DNA of 9,185 bases from an uncultured Prevotella sp. (GTDB lineage Bacteria > Bacteroidota > Bacteroidia > Bacteroidales > Bacteroidaceae): the NCBI GenBank assembly GCA_947303825.1, contig CAMYZK010000080.1, positions 1 through 9,185 of the forward strand, read 5' to 3'. The notes beneath the pieces were generated by a model, which saw only the letters and a list, made by a program, of their open reading frames with translations, did no database searches and was not told where the DNA came from. The first letter of the stretch is position 1; each line of letters opens with the position of its first letter. Below are positions 6,496 to 9,185 of this stretch, piece by piece. A program made the position numbers and the translations under genes.

Positions 6496-6513
6496 AAACA
6501 ACAAATAACTATT

Positions 6514-7077
6514 ATGACAGAAGATAAAGTGAATATCGAGGAGGAGGAAAAGGATACCATCCCCGTAAACGAAGAAAACGAGCAGGAGTCTGCCGACGCA
6601 GAATCCAATGAAACAAAGCCGGAAGAAGACCCGTTGACCGTTGCAGAGCAGCAGATAGCCGACCTAAAGGACAAGTATCTGCGCCAAGTGGCAGAGTTTG
6701 ACAACTACCGCAAACGCACACTGAAAGAGCGTGCAGAGCTCATACTGAACGGAGGCGAGAAAACCATTGTCGCCCTGCTTCCTGTCGTTGATGACATGGA
6801 ACGGGCAATAGAGAATGGCGAAAAGACCGATGACCCGCAAGTGCTTCGAGAAGGCATGGTGCTGATATACCAGAAGCTGATGAAAACCCTCGAAGGCATG
6901 GGAGTCAAGAAGATAGAGACGGCAGATGCCGACTTCGACACCGACGTGCACGAAGCCGTCGCTATGGTACCTGGCATGGGCGATGACAAGAAAGGAAAAG
7001 TAATAGACTGTATGACAACAGGATATAAACTAAATGATAAAGTAATTCGCCACGCCAAGGTGGCAGTAGGACAATAA
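6514..7077 (+). CDS. grpE: Nucleotide exchange factor GrpE
   Basis: GrpE drives ADP release from the DnaK chaperone, resetting its cycle in the cytoplasm. The 187-aa protein has the family layout. A strongly acidic, probably disordered N-terminus (1-40, rich in Glu) is followed by a long helix that dimerises as a coiled coil (about 41-75, with LRQVAEFDNYRKR), a helical bundle, and a C-terminal beta domain that contacts DnaK. The GrpE signature starts near residue 131 and includes DTDVHEAVAMVPG and the ending GYKLNDKVIRHAKVAVG. The length is normal for Bacteroidetes. It is followed 6 nt later by dnaJ, the usual pair order in this phylum. The ATG at 6514 follows an A-rich leader without a Shine-Dalgarno sequence. 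Confidence 0.97.
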   Translation: MTEDKVNIEEEEKDTIPVNEENEQESADAESNETKPEEDPLTVAEQQIADLKDKYLRQVAEFDNYRKRTLKERAELILNGGEKTIVALLPVVDDMERAIENGEKTDDPQVLREGMVLIYQKLMKTLEGMGVKKIETADADFDTDVHEAVAMVPGMGDDKKGKVIDCMTTGYKLNDKVIRHAKVAVGQ

Positions 7078-7083
7078 GACTAG

Positions 7084-8241
7084 ATGGCACAGAAAAGAGA
7101 CTACTACGAAGTGCTTGGCGTTGCCAAGACAGCATCAGAGGATGAGATAAAGAAGGCTTACCGCCAGATAGCCATAAAATACCATCCAGACCGCAACCCT
7201 GGAGACAAGCAGGCAGAAGAGAAGTTCAAAGAAGCTGCCGAGGCCTATAACGTGCTCCACGACCCACAGAAGAGACAGCAGTATGACCAGTTTGGCTTCG
7301 CCGGACCGATGGGTGGTGGAGGTTTTGACGGCTTCGGAGGCTCTTCGATGAATATGGACGACATCTTCTCGATGTTCGGCGACATCTTCGGAGGTCATGG
7401 TTTCGGGGGCTTTGGCGGCCGACGCTCTTCCCGTCCACAGCAACACAGGGGAAGCGACCTGCGCCTGAAAGTAAGGCTTTCGCTGGAAGAGATAAGCATT
7501 GGAGTAACCAAGAAATTCAAGCTTCGCAAAGACGTGCCTTGTACGCATTGCCACGGTACGGGTGCAGAAGACGGCTCAGGCCATGAGACCTGCCCGACGT
7601 GTCACGGCTCTGGCATCATCACCCACACCACGCAAAGCATCTTCGGCATGATGCAGACCCAGGGCGTATGCCCCACTTGCCAAGGTGAAGGACAGGTGAT
7701 AAAGAACAAGTGTAAGAGCTGTAACGGCCTGGGCGTTATCAAGGGTGAAGAGGTGGTGGAAATCGTTATCCCTGCCGGTGTTGCCGAAGGTATGGTTGTC
7801 AATGTTCCCGGCAAGGGCAACGCCGGACAGAGAGGCGGCATTCCCGGAGACATACAAGTCTATATTGAGGAGGAGGAGAACGATACTTTTGTAAGGGATG
7901 GTAATGACTTGATATACAATCTCTTGCTCGACTTCCCTACAGCAGCACTTGGGGGCGAGGTGACCATTCCCACCATAGAGGGGAAAAGCTTGAAAGTAAA
8001 GATAGAAAGCGGAACCCAACCCGGCAAGACAATGCGTCTGCGCGGCAAAGGACTGCCCGCCGTACAGGGATATGGCTCAGGAAACGGCGATCTGGTGGTA
8101 AACATCAGTGTGTATGTGCCCAAGACCCTGTCGCGCGAAGAACGCAAGGCAATGGAATCGTTCAGAGACAGCGACAACTTCAAAGGCGATCGCCAGACAC
8201 AAGAGAGCATATTCAACCGGTTTAAGAACTTTTTCTCATAA
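7084..8241 (+). CDS. dnaJ: Chaperone DnaJ (Hsp40, type I)
   Basis: DnaJ delivers unfolded clients to DnaK and stimulates its ATPase. All parts of a type I protein are present in 385 aa. The J domain covers 1-70 with HPD at 34-36. A G/F-rich linker follows (about 71-112, with the [12 protein letters not shown] segment). The zinc-binding region has four CxxCxGxG repeats starting at C153, C170, C196 and C210. The two C-terminal substrate-binding beta domains end near residue 350, before a short dimerisation tail. No key residue is missing. The gene starts 6 nt after grpE, so the two are surely co-transcribed. dnaK is not next to them, as is common in Bacteroidetes. Heat induction is expected for the family, but no heat-shock operator is visible. 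Confidence 0.98.
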   Translation: MAQKRDYYEVLGVAKTASEDEIKKAYRQIAIKYHPDRNPGDKQAEEKFKEAAEAYNVLHDPQKRQQYDQFGFAGPMGGGGFDGFGGSSMNMDDIFSMFGDIFGGHGFGGFGGRRSSRPQQHRGSDLRLKVRLSLEEISIGVTKKFKLRKDVPCTHCHGTGAEDGSGHETCPTCHGSGIITHTTQSIFGMMQTQGVCPTCQGEGQVIKNKCKSCNGLGVIKGEEVVEIVIPAGVAEGMVVNVPGKGNAGQRGGIPGDIQVYIEEEENDTFVRDGNDLIYNLLLDFPTAALGGEVTIPTIEGKSLKVKIESGTQPGKTMRLRGKGLPAVQGYGSGNGDLVVNISVYVPKTLSREERKAMESFRDSDNFKGDRQTQESIFNRFKNFFS

Positions 8242-8271
8242 CAGTCATACCATCAACGTATTATATCCAAA

Positions 8272-9185
8272 ATGACATATCAGGAAGCTACTGAATATCT
8301 GTTTGAGAAGACAGCCAACTTCGAAAAGCACGGTGCCTCCGGCTACAAAGTCGGACTAGGTAACATATTAAAGCTTGACGAGCATTTTGGACATCCGCAT
8401 AAGCATTTCCGCAGCATCCATGTAGGAGGAACAAACGGAAAGGGGTCGGTCTCACATACCATTGCCTCAATGCTTCAAGTATGTGGCTATAAGGTAGGGC
8501 TTTACACCTCTCCGCATATAGTGGATTTTAGTGAGCGTATACGCATTAACGGCAAGCCGATAAGCAAGGATTATGTAATAAAGTTTGTAGAAAACGAACA
8601 GAAGTACCTCGAGTCTATCGGCCTTTCTTTCTTTGAAATAGCCACAGCGATGGCGTTCAAGTATTTCAAGGAACAAGACATTGACATTGCCGTTATTGAA
8701 GTAGGTCTTGGCGGGAGGCTTGACTCTACAAACATCATCACCCCTATCCTTTCGGTCATAACGAATGTCTCTCTAGAACATACCCAGCTCCTGGGAAACA
8801 CAGTAGAACAGATAGCGAAGGAGAAAGCGGGCATTATGAAGCACGGAGTGCCATGTGTCATTGGAGAGGCATCTCCCGAGCTGCACGAAGTCTTCGATGC
8901 TGCCGCTCAGGAATGCGGCTGTCCTGTAGTCTATGCCGAAGAACCCTGCCTCCTGGAAAAAGCCGAACTATTACCCGACGCTTCTGGTTTCCAATACAGC
9001 ACCACCTACGGTGTAGAATTCAAAGGTGAGCTTCAGGGTTCCTATCAGGAAAAAAACACCAACACCATTCTCCATGCCTTTCGCCAACTAATGAAGATGG
9101 GGTATCTGTGTGAAAGCAAGTTACCGGAAAACATTAAATCTATACAAGAAGAGATAAACCGGGCTTTTCTTAATGTTTCCCGTCT
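8272..9185 (+). CDS. folC: Folylpolyglutamate/dihydrofolate synthase (5' part)
   Basis: This Mur-ligase-family cytoplasmic enzyme uses ATP to add glutamate to folates and, in many bacteria, to dihydropteroate. About 304 codons are present, and the gene runs off the window; full proteins have about 430 aa, so the C-terminal domain is mostly missing. Visible motifs are the P-loop GGTNGKGS (52-59), LYTSPHIVDFSERIRIN (77-93) for folate and ATP contacts, FFEIATAMAF, EVGLGGRLDSTN (143-154), and EHTQLLGNT (169-177) followed by EKAGI (184-188). The usual Asp before the conserved His is Glu here (E169-H170). The ATG at 8272 lies 30 nt after dnaJ with no hairpin between, so co-transcription with the chaperone genes is plausible. 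The start gives the family's usual N-terminal helix and YxxGL region. Confidence 0.95.
   Translation, partial: MTYQEATEYLFEKTANFEKHGASGYKVGLGNILKLDEHFGHPHKHFRSIHVGGTNGKGSVSHTIASMLQVCGYKVGLYTSPHIVDFSERIRINGKPISKDYVIKFVENEQKYLESIGLSFFEIATAMAFKYFKEQDIDIAVIEVGLGGRLDSTNIITPILSVITNVSLEHTQLLGNTVEQIAKEKAGIMKHGVPCVIGEASPELHEVFDAAAQECGCPVVYAEEPCLLEKAELLPDASGFQYSTTYGVEFKGELQGSYQEKNTNTILHAFRQLMKMGYLCESKLPENIKSIQEEINRAFLNVSR

Overview
The window looks like a piece of Bacteroidales chromosome, most likely Prevotella or a close relative. The evidence is a DUF4301 protein, a secreted protein with a Prevotella-style C-terminal tail, A-rich 5' leaders without Shine-Dalgarno sequences, a compact chaperone and folate cluster, and low-complexity AT-rich repeats between GC-richer genes. 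All eight genes are on the + strand. I saw no phage, insertion sequence, tRNA, rRNA or CRISPR array. The genus is an inference from gene families, not from a search.

Layout. Bases 1-266 hold no complete gene. They carry two inverted, G/C-rich, REP-like palindromic units (about 47-146) with a strong G-quadruplex motif, then an AT-rich leader. An MFS transporter follows (267-1892). Its stop codon lies inside a 13-bp tandem repeat, and a 150-bp A-rich leader built from AAACTC/AAACTT words leads into a secreted protein of unknown function (2043-2822). Next is a tight three-gene run: an exported patatin-like lipase (2885-3871), a PfkB sugar kinase of the 2-keto-3-deoxygluconate kinase type that overlaps it by 1 nt (3871-4905), and a DUF4301 protein 10 nt later (4916-6424). 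After an 89-bp gap come grpE (6514-7077), dnaJ 6 nt later (7084-8241), and folC 30 nt after that (8272 to the window edge).

How the genes relate. GrpE and DnaJ are the nucleotide-exchange factor and J-domain co-chaperone of DnaK; dnaK is not in the window. FolC is a housekeeping folate enzyme that may be read from the same transcript. The kinase and the DUF4301 protein are plausibly linked in sugar metabolism, because the DUF4301 sequence shows motifs like those of UDP-sugar pyrophosphorylases. That functional reading is inference.

The observations most worth a second look are: (1) a 31-bp, 28/31-matched inverted repeat made of heptamers that brackets the patatin start, with its right arm inside the coding sequence so that copy-number change would shift the frame; (2) the nucleotidyltransferase-like motifs of the DUF4301 protein; (3) the REP-like doublet with its G-quadruplex; and (4) near-identical short repeats on both sides of the MFS gene. 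I did not find a clearly new multi-gene system.
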